From Cacconaster sp964598495 (GTDB lineage Bacteria > Bacteroidota > Bacteroidia > Bacteroidales > UBA932): a DNA stretch of 62,558 nt. The stretch covers positions 1 to 62,558 of the forward strand of contig CAZRBY010000010.1 of assembly GCA_964598495.1 (NCBI GenBank), written 5' to 3'. Positions within the stretch are counted from its first letter, which is position 1; every line of letters begins with the position of its first letter. The position numbers and the translations under genes are program-made. Of the stretch, positions 8,569 through 16,967 are shown piece after piece. The notes under the pieces were generated by a model that saw nothing but the letters and a program-made list of their open reading frames with translations, was not told the DNA's origin and did not search any database.

Positions 8569-9585
8569 ATGAAACGACTGATAATCCTGCTCAGCACACT
8601 GTCGGCGCTGCTGATATCAGGATCAGTTTTTGCCGGCAAGATGAATGTCCCTCAGATTGAAAAGATCTGGCAGGAGAAAGTCATCGCCCTACCCGACCAG
8701 TCCGTTCCGGATATTGAGTACTACTTCGACGCCATTGCCAAAGCATTTTCCAACGATGTGTTGCAAGTGGCATATAATGTCTACCATGAAATAGAAGTCG
8801 CCAGTGATCCCACTGGCTATGTTGTAATGGACAAAGGCAACGGCTATATGCGCGCAGGCATTGCCGGTGAGCAGGAGGGAAATCTCCAGATGTGCTACTG
8901 GAAAGTGCCCGACGGCAGACGCATAGTAGGCGTTGTCCTAAGAGAAAACGACAGCGTAATCAAGATGTTTTATGAACACCGGATTGAAGAGCAGTCACTC
9001 AAACCGCTTCCGGCACTTGCAGCCTCCATTCCTGATGCTACACGTTACTACATAGAATTGCCACAGAAAGGTAAAGATATTACTGTCTATGTAAGAGGCG
9101 AAGAGTATCAGAAAGTCGGCCACCTCGAATGGGATGGTTTCGGCGGATTTGACCAGCTTGACCTGGTCATGGACAGATGCTACTACAACGAACGTTTCGG
9201 ATTCACCATAAGGTATCCCTTCAACTTCAATGGCCAAGGTGAAACTGATAACGGAGATGGACAGTTGTTTATTTCGGACAGCGGTCTTTCCAGATTCTAT
9301 GCCTACGGCGGCTACAACAACACTGTGATGTTCAATCAGACCCTCCAGGAACATTTTGAGGAAAAATGCGAAGGATTCAGGGAGATTGGCTATATCCTTG
9401 ACGATACATTTATCTCTGAAGATGAATTTTTCATTATCGGACACAAGGATGACAGCTATATCTACAAGAAAGCTATCATTGTCGGTGACATCCAGCTCAA
9501 TGTAGTCATCTCATTCGATTCCGTGATTGCCGATGACTTCCTTATGATGGCACACCAGATTGCAGCAACACTGATGAAAAGGTAA
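8569..9585 (+). CDS. Secreted protein of unknown function
   Basis: A 338-residue protein that I do not recognise. The ATG at 8569 (MKRLIILL) is chosen because it begins a clear Sec signal peptide with likely cleavage after VFA. The rest is soluble, mixed alpha/beta in appearance, with many aromatic and acidic residues and no lipobox or transmembrane segments. It probably acts in the periplasm or outside the cell. The frame can be extended upstream, but only through the TTGCTAA array. The stop codon is the first three bases of a second heptad array, and a strong terminator follows at 9636. Confidence 0.8.
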   Translation: MKRLIILLSTLSALLISGSVFAGKMNVPQIEKIWQEKVIALPDQSVPDIEYYFDAIAKAFSNDVLQVAYNVYHEIEVASDPTGYVVMDKGNGYMRAGIAGEQEGNLQMCYWKVPDGRRIVGVVLRENDSVIKMFYEHRIEEQSLKPLPALAASIPDATRYYIELPQKGKDITVYVRGEEYQKVGHLEWDGFGGFDQLDLVMDRCYYNERFGFTIRYPFNFNGQGETDNGDGQLFISDSGLSRFYAYGGYNNTVMFNQTLQEHFEEKCEGFREIGYILDDTFISEDEFFIIGHKDDSYIYKKAIIVGDIQLNVVISFDSVIADDFLMMAHQIAATLMKR

Positions 9586-9617
9586 CGAGGTATGTGTTAC
9601 GAGTTACGGGGTGCGGG
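9583..9617. repeat. Degenerate 7-bp array starting at a stop codon
   Basis: Heptads TAACGAG, GTATGTG, TTACGAG, TTACGGG, GTGCGGG begin exactly at the TAA stop of the secreted-protein gene. Same YGRGTTA-type family as the arrays at 6950, 9698 and 62502. Confidence 0.8.
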
Positions 9618-9635
9618 TCAGATAGCAAGAAAAAT

Positions 9636-9670
9636 AAAGGAGGACGATTTTGATATCATCCTCCTTTTTT
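9636..9670. terminator. Rho-independent terminator (possibly bidirectional)
   Basis: Stem AAAGGAGGA (9636-9644) pairs with TCCTCCTTT (9659-9667), followed by more T residues. An A-rich run precedes the stem, so it could also terminate the minus-strand butyrate kinase operon. Confidence 0.85.
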
Positions 9671-9697
9671 CATTTGGATAGCCAAAAAATTACTTCT

Positions 9698-9725
9698 AAC
9701 TACTGACTCGGAACTCCTAACTATA
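9698..9725. repeat. Degenerate 7-bp array overlapping the buk stop codon
   Basis: Heptads AACTACT, GACTCGG, AACTCCT, AACTATA. On the minus strand they read TATAGTT, AGGAGTT, CCGAGTC, AGTAGTT, so the array starts in the last codons and stop of butyrate kinase and runs downstream of it. Confidence 0.75.
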
Positions 9726-10781
9726 AACCTTAGCCTCTTCTCGACCTTCAAGAACGGAAAATCCATTCATAGCTAATGCGGCCATTTCATCCTCACCCGG
9801 ATAGATCTTGACGGGAGCGATGAAACTGATATACTCGGTGAGGTCCTTCATCAATCCCTTCCCCTTTGCCACGCCACCTGTAATAAGGATTGCATCCACT
9901 TTGCCCTTAAGGACCGCAGCCATTGCTCCAACCTCTTTAGCCACATTGTATAGAAATGCATCTGCTATGAACTTGAATTGGGGATTGTCCGCCATCTTGA
10001 GTTCGACCTCATAGAAATCATTCGTACCGAGATAAGCTACAACTCCACCTTTTCCACAAATTATCTTCTTGACTTGGTCAAGGGTATATTTGCCTGAGAA
10101 ACACATCTCAGCCAGTTGTTGTGAGGGCAAGGTTCCTGAGCGCTCAGGTGAGAAAGGTCCATCTCCGTTGAGAGCATTGTTGACATCAATTACTTTACCT
10201 CGGCAGTGAGCTCCTACCGAAACACCGCCGCCGAGATGCACAACAATGAGATTTAGAGAATCATAAGGGACTCCGATTTCACTTGCATAGAGTTTTGCAA
10301 TAGCCTTCTGATTGAGAGCGTGAAAGATGGATACCCTCTTAAACTCCGGGTGACCTGCCACTCTTGCCAAGTCGCTAAGTTCATCTACAACTACAGGGTC
10401 TGAAATAAATGCACGGCAATCGGGAATATCGGATGCCATGGAGTGGGCAATAATACCGCCAAGATTGGAGGCATGATCACCGCCAACTGATTTGCGAAGA
10501 TCTGCCAACAGTGCCTCATTTACCTCGTATGTGCCAAAGGGGATCGGTTTTAGAAGGCCTCCACGACCCACAATTGCACTGAATTGAGATTTGTCGATTC
10601 CATTATCGGCAAGAGTTTTTAGAATAATCTCCTCGCGAAACTTGTATTGGTCTATTACCGAATTATATTTCCCAATCTCCTCTGCCGAGTGCTTGATATT
10701 GGTCAAAAAGACCTGCTTACCATCTTCATAAACAGCTATCTTAGTAGAAGTGGATCCGGGGTTGATGGAAAGAACCTTCAT
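9717..10781 (-). CDS. buk: Butyrate kinase
   Basis: A 354-residue ASKHA-fold acyl kinase: butyryl phosphate + ADP to butyrate + ATP (possibly branched-chain acyl phosphates). N-terminal phosphate motif NPGSTSTKIAVYEDG is at residues 7-21; HLGGGVSVGAH and the GDGPFSPERSG block mark the active site. Length fits Buk rather than acetate kinase (about 400). Last gene of ackA-ptb-buk, with a 9-nt gap to ptb. The final VYS and stop overlap a heptad array. Confidence 0.95.
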   Translation of the reverse strand: MKVLSINPGSTSTKIAVYEDGKQVFLTNIKHSAEEIGKYNSVIDQYKFREEIILKTLADNGIDKSQFSAIVGRGGLLKPIPFGTYEVNEALLADLRKSVGGDHASNLGGIIAHSMASDIPDCRAFISDPVVVDELSDLARVAGHPEFKRVSIFHALNQKAIAKLYASEIGVPYDSLNLIVVHLGGGVSVGAHCRGKVIDVNNALNGDGPFSPERSGTLPSQQLAEMCFSGKYTLDQVKKIICGKGGVVAYLGTNDFYEVELKMADNPQFKFIADAFLYNVAKEVGAMAAVLKGKVDAILITGGVAKGKGLMKDLTEYISFIAPVKIYPGEDEMAALAMNGFSVLEGREEAKVYS

Positions 10782-10790
10782 CTTCTGGAT

Positions 10791-11696
10791 CTATTTTGCC
10801 GTAAGAGCTGCAAGAGCTATGGAGTTGAGTTTGGTGTAGATGCTGTCGGCACGACTTGAAAGCACACAAGGGGCTTTTGCTCCGGCTACAATTGCAGCCT
10901 GTTTCACACCTACCGAAAGCTGTGAGTTAACCTTGTAGAAAACGTTAGCTGACTCGATATTGGGGAACAATAGACAGTCGGCGTCACCTGCTACATTGCT
11001 CTCAAGTTTCTTGATTTCAACAGCCTCTTTGGATATAGCTACGTCAAGCGCAAGGGGACCGTCAATGTAACAACCCTTGATCTGGCCTCTGTCGCCCATC
11101 TTGGCAAGCATTGCAGCCTCAACACAGGCAGGCATGCCATCCAGCATCTGCTCAGTAGCGGCAATGGCAGCTACTTTAGGTTTGGCAATACCGAGAGCAT
11201 GTGCAGTCTGTACAAGATAGTTTGTTATAGCTACTTTCTGCTTGAAGTCCGGAGCAGGAATTACTGCCATGTCACCTAATATGATAAGCTTATGGTAGTT
11301 GGGATTCTCAAGTACGGAGACGTGGCTCAAAACTGCCTTGGGAGGAAGAAGGCCGCGCTCCTTATGGAGAATAGCACGCATATATTTGTCAGTGCTGCAA
11401 AGACCCTTCATAAGTATGTCAGCTTCACCGGCATTGATCATATCAACAGCCTGTGCTATCGATTGAAGCTCGTCTTTGTTGTCAACTATCGTAAACATTG
11501 AAGGGTTGATGCCCTCTACCTTGCAAACAGCGTTGATCAAATCCGCATCACCTACAAGGATAGCTTGAACTATGCCTTTGTCAACTGCCAAACGAGCGGC
11601 AGTAATTGTGTGATCATCAACACCCCAAGCAGCAACGAGGCGTTTTCTGCTTTTTGAACGCAACTGCGTAAAAATCTGTTCGAAACTTGTAATCAT
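10791..11696 (-). CDS. ptb: Phosphate butyryltransferase
   Basis: A 301-residue member of the phosphate acetyl/butyryltransferase family: butyryl-CoA + Pi to butyryl phosphate + CoA. The characteristic ILMKGLCSTDKYMRAIL region (about 93-110) and the C-terminal LLFPNIESANVFYK and AIVAGAKAPCVLSSRADS blocks are present. It lies between acetate kinase and butyrate kinase with gaps of 16 and 9 nt, so the pathway assignment rests on both sequence and context. A phosphate acetyltransferase activity cannot be excluded. Confidence 0.93.
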   Translation of the reverse strand: MITSFEQIFTQLRSKSRKRLVAAWGVDDHTITAARLAVDKGIVQAILVGDADLINAVCKVEGINPSMFTIVDNKDELQSIAQAVDMINAGEADILMKGLCSTDKYMRAILHKERGLLPPKAVLSHVSVLENPNYHKLIILGDMAVIPAPDFKQKVAITNYLVQTAHALGIAKPKVAAIAATEQMLDGMPACVEAAMLAKMGDRGQIKGCYIDGPLALDVAISKEAVEIKKLESNVAGDADCLLFPNIESANVFYKVNSQLSVGVKQAAIVAGAKAPCVLSSRADSIYTKLNSIALAALTAK

Positions 11697-11712
11697 TGTT
11701 TTTAGAATTAAT

Positions 11713-12924
11713 TTATTTGTTTTTTACAATATTCATTGTGTCTTGAGCTATTACCAGTTCCTCGTTGGTAGTAACCGCAACAACTTTCACTCTCGATGAA
11801 GGGGTAGAAAGAACTACATCCTTGCCTCTTACAGCTCTGTTAACATCTTTGTCAAACTCTACACCGAGAAATTCAAGACCTTCGCATGCCTGCTCGCGTG
11901 TTATAGAGGAATTTTCTCCTATACCACCGGTAAATACAATCAAATCAAGTCCTCCCATTGCTGCAGAGTAAGCTCCGATAAACTTACGGATGCCATAGAA
12001 GAGCATCTCCTGTGCAAGTGCAGCATTTGCATTGCCGCTGCCTGCACCGGACTCTATATCTCTCATATCTGAAGAGACTTGCGATATGCCGAGAAGTCCG
12101 CTCTTCTTATTGAGAAGTGCGTTTATGTCGCTTGCTTTGAGGTTTTCCTTCTCTTCGAGAAATGTAACGACGCCGGCATCGACAGTACCGCTTCGAGTGC
12201 CCATCACAAGGCCTTCCATAGGGGTGAATCCCATCGAGGTATCAATGGAATGTCCATTCTTGATTGCCGTGATGGAACTGCCATTACCCAGGTGGCAAGT
12301 GATGATTTTCGAATGTGAAATATCCATGCCTACAAAGTTGCAGGCTTTCTTTGCTACATATTTGTGGCTGGTACCGTGAAATCCGTAGCGGCGGATCTTA
12401 TATTTCCGATAGTACTCGTAAGGGATAGCGTACATGTATGCATAATCCGGAATGGTCTGATGGAATGATGTATCAAATACAGCCACCTGAGGAATGTCCG
12501 GCATTAGGGACTGCACGGCACGAATACCGAGCAGGTTGGCCGGATTGTGAAGAGGGGCGAGTTCCGCACACTTTTCAATCTTTGAGATAGCCTCATCATC
12601 AATTGCAGCACTGCCTGAAAAAAACTCTCCACCGTGTGCCACCCTATGGCCTACGGCCTCTATTTCCTTGAGTGAAGAGATGACTCCGAGAGATTTGTCG
12701 GTAAGCAGTTCCAGCACTTTGGAGATCCCGACAGTGTGGTTGGGCACCGGTTTTTCTACAGAATATTTCTCTTTACCCGGCAGCTGGTGATTATAGATAC
12801 CCATCTGTTCTCCGATACGTTCTACAAGGCCTTTGGCCAGGAGTGAATAGTCATTGTCGCTCCTCATATCAAGCACTTGATATTTCAAAGAGGAACTACC
12901 GCAATTAAGTACAAGTATTATCAT
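11713..12924 (-). CDS. ackA: Acetate kinase
   Basis: A 403-residue cytoplasmic kinase: acetyl phosphate + ADP to acetate + ATP. It starts MIILVLNCGSSSLKYQVLDM, the canonical ASKHA phosphate-1 motif. FHGTSHKYV, CHLGNGSSITAI and the catalytic MEGLVMGTRSG segment are intact. The ATG at 12924 is used; the longer frame adds 13 untypical residues but stays below the promoter, so it is not impossible. First gene of the ack-ptb-buk operon, with a promoter about 37 nt upstream. Confidence 0.97.
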   Translation of the reverse strand: MIILVLNCGSSSLKYQVLDMRSDNDYSLLAKGLVERIGEQMGIYNHQLPGKEKYSVEKPVPNHTVGISKVLELLTDKSLGVISSLKEIEAVGHRVAHGGEFFSGSAAIDDEAISKIEKCAELAPLHNPANLLGIRAVQSLMPDIPQVAVFDTSFHQTIPDYAYMYAIPYEYYRKYKIRRYGFHGTSHKYVAKKACNFVGMDISHSKIITCHLGNGSSITAIKNGHSIDTSMGFTPMEGLVMGTRSGTVDAGVVTFLEEKENLKASDINALLNKKSGLLGISQVSSDMRDIESGAGSGNANAALAQEMLFYGIRKFIGAYSAAMGGLDLIVFTGGIGENSSITREQACEGLEFLGVEFDKDVNRAVRGKDVVLSTPSSRVKVVAVTTNEELVIAQDTMNIVKNK

Positions 12925-12960
12925 AATATATATCTGGTTGTTATAGTCGTAATTATCCCG

Positions 12961-12991
12961 CAAAAGTAGTCATAATAGGCGACCTTTCAAA
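12961..12991 (-). promoter_or_regulatory. Promoter of ackA-ptb-buk
   Basis: On the minus strand: TTTG (12991-12988), exactly 19 nt, then TACTTTTG (12968-12961). This is a full match to the Bacteroidota -33/-7 pattern, giving a leader of about 30 nt before the ATG at 12924. Confidence 0.8.
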
Positions 12992-13033
12992 AAATAATTG
13001 TACATTGCAGTCCTAAACAGGGAGGGAAGGATT

Positions 13034-14077
13034 ATGTGGAAAGGTAGGAGACTTTTTTTCTGTTCGCTAGCCTATATTGCGGGCGATTTGTTTGGAGGAT
13101 GGCTAACTCTGCCCCCTGCCCTATTCTTTACAACTTCAATTGTTTGCGCCGTCACGGCGCTGATACGCCGCAAGAGGATAGTACTTTTAGCGACTATATT
13201 TCTGTTGGGAGCTGCCTCTCTCCAGATATCCAGGATGTCCGACCGGAGCGTAGGATCTGCGATAGGTATTGCAGCAGCCGCTCTAAAAGAGGACTTTTCA
13301 GCATCATTGGGCAACATACTCAACGCGGGGGACGAACTGGCGATAGTACGTGCATTGACTATAGGCGACAAGAGCGATATTAGTCTGGAATTGAGCGAAA
13401 ATTATCGAAAAAGCGGTGCAATGCACCTATTGGCGCTCTCCGGACTTCACGTCGGCATCATCTATAAGTTGGTGGAGCTGATGCTCTTCTTTATAGGTGG
13501 GTCAATTGCAGCTAAACGACTCAAAAGTCTAATAATCGTAGTGCTTCTATGGGTTTTTGCGGTTATCACCGGACTGAGCTCATCCATATTCCGGGCGGTG
13601 CTGATGATTACTATCCACGAATTGTCCGGATGGCGTTACTCTGAAAAAGACGGTCTTACTTCCCTTGCTGCCAGCGCGCTGATAATCACAATTTTTAACC
13701 CTGAAGCACCGCGGGAGGTGGGTTTTCAGCTCTCGTTCTTTGCCGTATTCTCAATTTTTACCATCTATCCAATGATAAAAAGATTGATGAATACCCGCAT
13801 CCTACTTCTGGAGAGATTATGGAATACCATCTGCATAAGTCTCAGTTGCCAGATGACCGCCGGTATAATCGCCTTTATCTATTTCGGGAATTTTCCCGCT
13901 TATTTTCTCATCACCAACATTCTTGCGATACCACTTACAGGAGCATCACTCTATCTTACAGCCGCTGCGCTGATTACCGAGAGCATACCTTTTATGGGCA
14001 CTTTCACGGCAATGGCATTGAAGTTTACTGTGGGAGTATTGAATGAAATTATTGCCATTATCGCAAATTTGGAGTAG
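13034..14077 (+). CDS. ComEC/Rec2-type competence-domain membrane protein, short form
   Basis: A 347-residue polytopic membrane protein with the ComEC core motif GAMHLLALSGLHVGI (about 127-141), which defines the DNA-translocation channel family. Hydrophobic segments fill the rest. Full ComEC proteins have an N-terminal OB-like domain and often a C-terminal metallo-beta-lactamase domain; neither is present. The frame ends cleanly and no downstream continuation is visible because the PurF homologue begins 52 nt later. Start: ATG at 13034, after a purine-rich stretch; a TTG 12 codons upstream is less likely. It could be a degenerate or specialised relative rather than a DNA uptake channel. Confidence 0.8.
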   Translation: MWKGRRLFFCSLAYIAGDLFGGWLTLPPALFFTTSIVCAVTALIRRKRIVLLATIFLLGAASLQISRMSDRSVGSAIGIAAAALKEDFSASLGNILNAGDELAIVRALTIGDKSDISLELSENYRKSGAMHLLALSGLHVGIIYKLVELMLFFIGGSIAAKRLKSLIIVVLLWVFAVITGLSSSIFRAVLMITIHELSGWRYSEKDGLTSLAASALIITIFNPEAPREVGFQLSFFAVFSIFTIYPMIKRLMNTRILLLERLWNTICISLSCQMTAGIIAFIYFGNFPAYFLITNILAIPLTGASLYLTAAALITESIPFMGTFTAMALKFTVGVLNEIIAIIANLE

Positions 14078-14096
14078 TTTATATTTTAATTTATGC

Positions 14097-14104
14097 TACC
14101 TTTG
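14097..14104 (+). promoter_or_regulatory. -7 promoter element of the PurF homologue
   Basis: TACCTTTG 25 nt before the ATG at 14130. The nearest TTTG is 25 nt upstream, longer than normal, so only the -7 element is supported. Confidence 0.55.
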
Positions 14105-14129
14105 TCGTCTAAATAACAAATCTGAAATT

Positions 14130-15539
14130 ATGGGAGGTCTATTTGGAGTAATATCCAAACGCGAATGCGTAACCGATCTTTTTTACGGAACAGATTATCA
14201 CTCACATCTTGGTACTAAACGTGCCGGAATGACGGTTATCAACCGCGACGGACTTTTTTCGCGCTCCATACACGACATACAGAACTCTTATTTCAGAATA
14301 AAGTTTGAGTCCGACCTTTCTAAGTTTGACGGCTATTCGGGTATAGGTGTCATAAGCGACACAGATGCACAGCCGATATTGATCAACTCCCGCCTCGGCA
14401 GATTTGCAATTGCCACAGTCGGAAAAATCAATAACGTAGAAGAACTCGAAAAGGAATTTCTTGCTCAAAACAAAAATTTCGCTGAAATCAGTTCCGGAAA
14501 GACAAACCAGACTGAGCTTACCTCACATCTTGTCACCGAAAAGGATTCATTTGCCGAAGGTATAGCCTATGCACAGAGCCGTATAAGAGGTTCCCTGACA
14601 ATGCTAATCCTCACATCGGATGGAATAATAGCAGCCAGGGACAGATACGGTCGCACTCCGCTGATCGTTGGCCGTAAAGAAGGCGCTGTGGCAGTTGCAT
14701 CTGAAGACTGTTCATTCCCCAACATTGGCTTTGAAAGTGAATATATACTTGGACCCGGCGAGACGGTGTTGCTTACAGCTGAAGGCATAACACAGCTGCT
14801 GGCACCGCAGAAACAACTTCAGATTTGTTCATTCCTGTGGATCTACTACGGTTACCCCACCAGCAACTATGAAGGGATTAATGTAGATGATGTGCGAAAC
14901 AGACTTGGCAGCATAATGGGGGCTAAGGATGACACCCCATTGGATGTGGTTTCATCGATTCCGGACTCCGGTACCTGTATGGCGGTGGGATACGCTCGCG
15001 GTAAAGGCATCCCCTTCAGAGCTGCTATGGTCAAGTATAACACCACTTGGCCACGAAGTTTCACCCCTGTCAGCCAGAGCACAAGAGAACTCGTGGCCAA
15101 AATGAAACTCATCCCCAACTACTCTATAATAAAAAACAAGAGAGTTGCCTTTTGCGACGATTCAATAGTGCGTGGCACACAACTCAAGAATAATGTCAAA
15201 GCACTATACAATCACGGAGCCGAAGAGGTACATATCAGGATAAGCTGCCCTCCTATTATCTACCCCTGCCCCTTCCTAAACTTTTCATCATCCAGATCCA
15301 GTCTGGAGTTGATTACCCGCAAATTTATCCAAGAAGAAGAGAAAGCGGAGCCGGTCGATTTGCACAAATACTCTTGCCGGAGCTGTCCCGAGCATGCCCG
15401 TATGGTGGAATATATAAGGAGTAAACTCAATATGACTACCCTCCGTTTTAACAGTGTGGAAGAGGTAGTGCAAGCCATAGGACTGCCTAAAGAGTCCCTC
15501 TGCACGCATTGCTTTGACGGGACCGGCTACGGTGAATGA
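14130..15539 (+). CDS. Amidophosphoribosyltransferase homologue lacking the catalytic Cys
   Basis: A 469-residue PurF-like protein. The N-terminal Ntn-glutaminase half begins MGGLFGV instead of MCGI..., so the nucleophilic Cys that PurF exposes at position 1 after Met removal is Gly. The phosphoribosyltransferase half keeps the PRPP loop VAFCDDSIVRGTQ (about 345-357). Cysteines in SCRSCPEH and LCTHCFDG near the C-terminus resemble the Fe-S ligand region of PurF. Without Cys the protein cannot hydrolyse glutamine by the known mechanism. It might use free ammonia, receive it from a partner, or be regulatory. The ATG at 14130 lies just below the promoter. Confidence 0.85.
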   Translation: MGGLFGVISKRECVTDLFYGTDYHSHLGTKRAGMTVINRDGLFSRSIHDIQNSYFRIKFESDLSKFDGYSGIGVISDTDAQPILINSRLGRFAIATVGKINNVEELEKEFLAQNKNFAEISSGKTNQTELTSHLVTEKDSFAEGIAYAQSRIRGSLTMLILTSDGIIAARDRYGRTPLIVGRKEGAVAVASEDCSFPNIGFESEYILGPGETVLLTAEGITQLLAPQKQLQICSFLWIYYGYPTSNYEGINVDDVRNRLGSIMGAKDDTPLDVVSSIPDSGTCMAVGYARGKGIPFRAAMVKYNTTWPRSFTPVSQSTRELVAKMKLIPNYSIIKNKRVAFCDDSIVRGTQLKNNVKALYNHGAEEVHIRISCPPIIYPCPFLNFSSSRSSLELITRKFIQEEEKAEPVDLHKYSCRSCPEHARMVEYIRSKLNMTTLRFNSVEEVVQAIGLPKESLCTHCFDGTGYGE

Positions 15540-15592
15540 TTCAAATACCCACTTAACCATGAAACAACCTTACCAAGATATAATTAACGATT

Positions 15593-15862
15593 ATGATTTT
15601 TATCTATGGGCTCAGCTATAAAGCGAGGCGAGAAAACCTGATACATTTGTTTGAACAGTATGGCACGGTAACATCTGCACGTATCATAGTTGACCCGGAA
15701 ACAAAACGTTCCAGAGGATACGGATTTGTAGAAATGAATGATGAAGAAGGTGCTGCCGCCATCGCAGCGCTTAACGGCACCAAGCATATGAACAGACCGA
15801 TCAATGTAGAGGTGGCAGTCAATCCTCCTAAAAAGCGTTCAGAGAAAAAGAATAACGAGTGA
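15593..15862 (+). CDS. Small RNA-binding protein (single RRM)
   Basis: An 89-residue protein consisting of one RNA recognition motif: RNP2 IFIYGL at 2-7 and RNP1 RGYGFVEM at 41-48, then a short basic tail (PPKKRSEKKNNE). Such single-RRM proteins are abundant in Bacteroidota, where several act as global post-transcriptional regulators. It follows the PurF homologue by 53 nt with no terminator, so it may be cotranscribed. A 20-codon ORF (15559-15621) overlaps its start in another frame. Its 3' end overlaps the convergent galM gene by 35 bp. Confidence 0.93.
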   Translation: MIFIYGLSYKARRENLIHLFEQYGTVTSARIIVDPETKRSRGYGFVEMNDEEGAAAIAALNGTKHMNRPINVEVAVNPPKKRSEKKNNE

Positions 15863-16913
15863 GGTGCTTGTAGATCTCTCCCGGTCTCAGTACCGGTGAT
15901 GGAAAGTCAGGATGATTGGGCGCATCGGGATAATTCTGAGTTTCAAGAGCTATCCCCGTACGGTATCCGTGTATATCACCACCCCGTCCCATATCTTTAC
16001 CATCCATGAAATTTCCGCTATAAAACTGCAGACCGGGCTGATCGGTCCATACCTGCATTACAATGCCTGTTGAGGGTTCAAAAACTTCTGCAGCAAGGGA
16101 AAACTCCCTCTCTCTGTCAAGCACCCAGTTGTGGTCATAACCACCGGCAAATGCAATGGGTTCGAAAGAAGATTCATCTATCCTCTCCCCAATAGCCGTC
16201 GGAATTCGGAAATCAAGGGGTGTACCTTCCACGGAAGCAATTTCACCGGTAGGAATTAGGCCTTCGTCGGTTGGAGTAAAATGGCCGGCATTTATCCTCA
16301 ATATATGGCTGTTTGTCGAATATTTCGATGTGCCGTGTAGATTGAAATAGGCGTGTGACGTGAGATTTATGATTGTAGGAGCATCTGCAACCGCCTCATA
16401 CTTTATATCAAGGGAATTGTCATAATTTAGGGTATAGTAGACAGTTATCTCCACATTCCCCGGATAGCCCTCTTCGCCGTCAGGAGAGAGTATGCTCATC
16501 TTTACCTCGCGATCGGATAGTTTTTCCATATTCCATACCTTCGTACTAAGGCCTCCGGAACCACCGTGAAGGTGATTTTCGCCATCATTGATAGTAAGGG
16601 AATATTCCTTTCCATCGAGAATGAACCTCCCCCTACCTATCCTGTTGCCATATCTGCCCACAATCGGACCGCAATAGAGATCATTTGAAGCATAATACTC
16701 CTCTATAGTATCGTAACCCCATACCACATCTTTAAATGTACCGTCTGATGCCGGCACAATCAAAGAAGTAATTCGTGCTCCGTAATTGGTAAAGGTAGCT
16801 GACATTCCATTGTGGTTGGAAATTGTAATCATCTCGACCTTGGGTGTTCTTTGACAGGAAAGTGCTATAACCGCTACCAGCGAAAGCATCCCAATTATTT
16901 TGAACGGCTTCAT
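15828..16913 (-). CDS. galM: Aldose 1-epimerase, lipoprotein form
   Basis: A 361-residue mutarotase interconverting alpha and beta anomers of aldoses. The N-terminus is a type II signal peptide with lipobox ending LSC at Cys20, so it is probably membrane-anchored rather than cytoplasmic. Catalytic landmarks are NHLHGG (about 107-112), the SHAYFNLHG histidine block and the C-terminal LETQNYPDAPNHP glutamate region. It is divergent from the secreted GH2 enzyme, suggesting joint use in extracytoplasmic sugar processing. The -33 box of the GH2 promoter lies inside its first codons, and its 3' end overlaps the RRM gene. Confidence 0.93.
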   Translation of the reverse strand: MKPFKIIGMLSLVAVIALSCQRTPKVEMITISNHNGMSATFTNYGARITSLIVPASDGTFKDVVWGYDTIEEYYASNDLYCGPIVGRYGNRIGRGRFILDGKEYSLTINDGENHLHGGSGGLSTKVWNMEKLSDREVKMSILSPDGEEGYPGNVEITVYYTLNYDNSLDIKYEAVADAPTIINLTSHAYFNLHGTSKYSTNSHILRINAGHFTPTDEGLIPTGEIASVEGTPLDFRIPTAIGERIDESSFEPIAFAGGYDHNWVLDREREFSLAAEVFEPSTGIVMQVWTDQPGLQFYSGNFMDGKDMGRGGDIHGYRTGIALETQNYPDAPNHPDFPSPVLRPGEIYKHLTRYSFSLNAF

Positions 16914-16929
16914 TTTCTTTATATTTTTG
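16899..16929 (+). promoter_or_regulatory. Promoter of the GH2 gene, reaching into galM
   Basis: TTTG (16899-16902), exactly 19 nt, then TATTTTTG (16922-16929): a full Bacteroidota consensus match, 38 nt before the GH2 ATG. The -33 box is within the first five codons of the divergent galM. Confidence 0.75.
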
Positions 16930-16967
16930 TAAGTATAATTCTGTTAATATTTACGAACAATAAAGTT

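Noticed and set aside
15559..15621. 20-codon ORF overlapping the start of the RRM gene (possible leader peptide)
   Set aside because: No ribosome-binding or attenuation structure is visible, and an ORF of this size is expected by chance.
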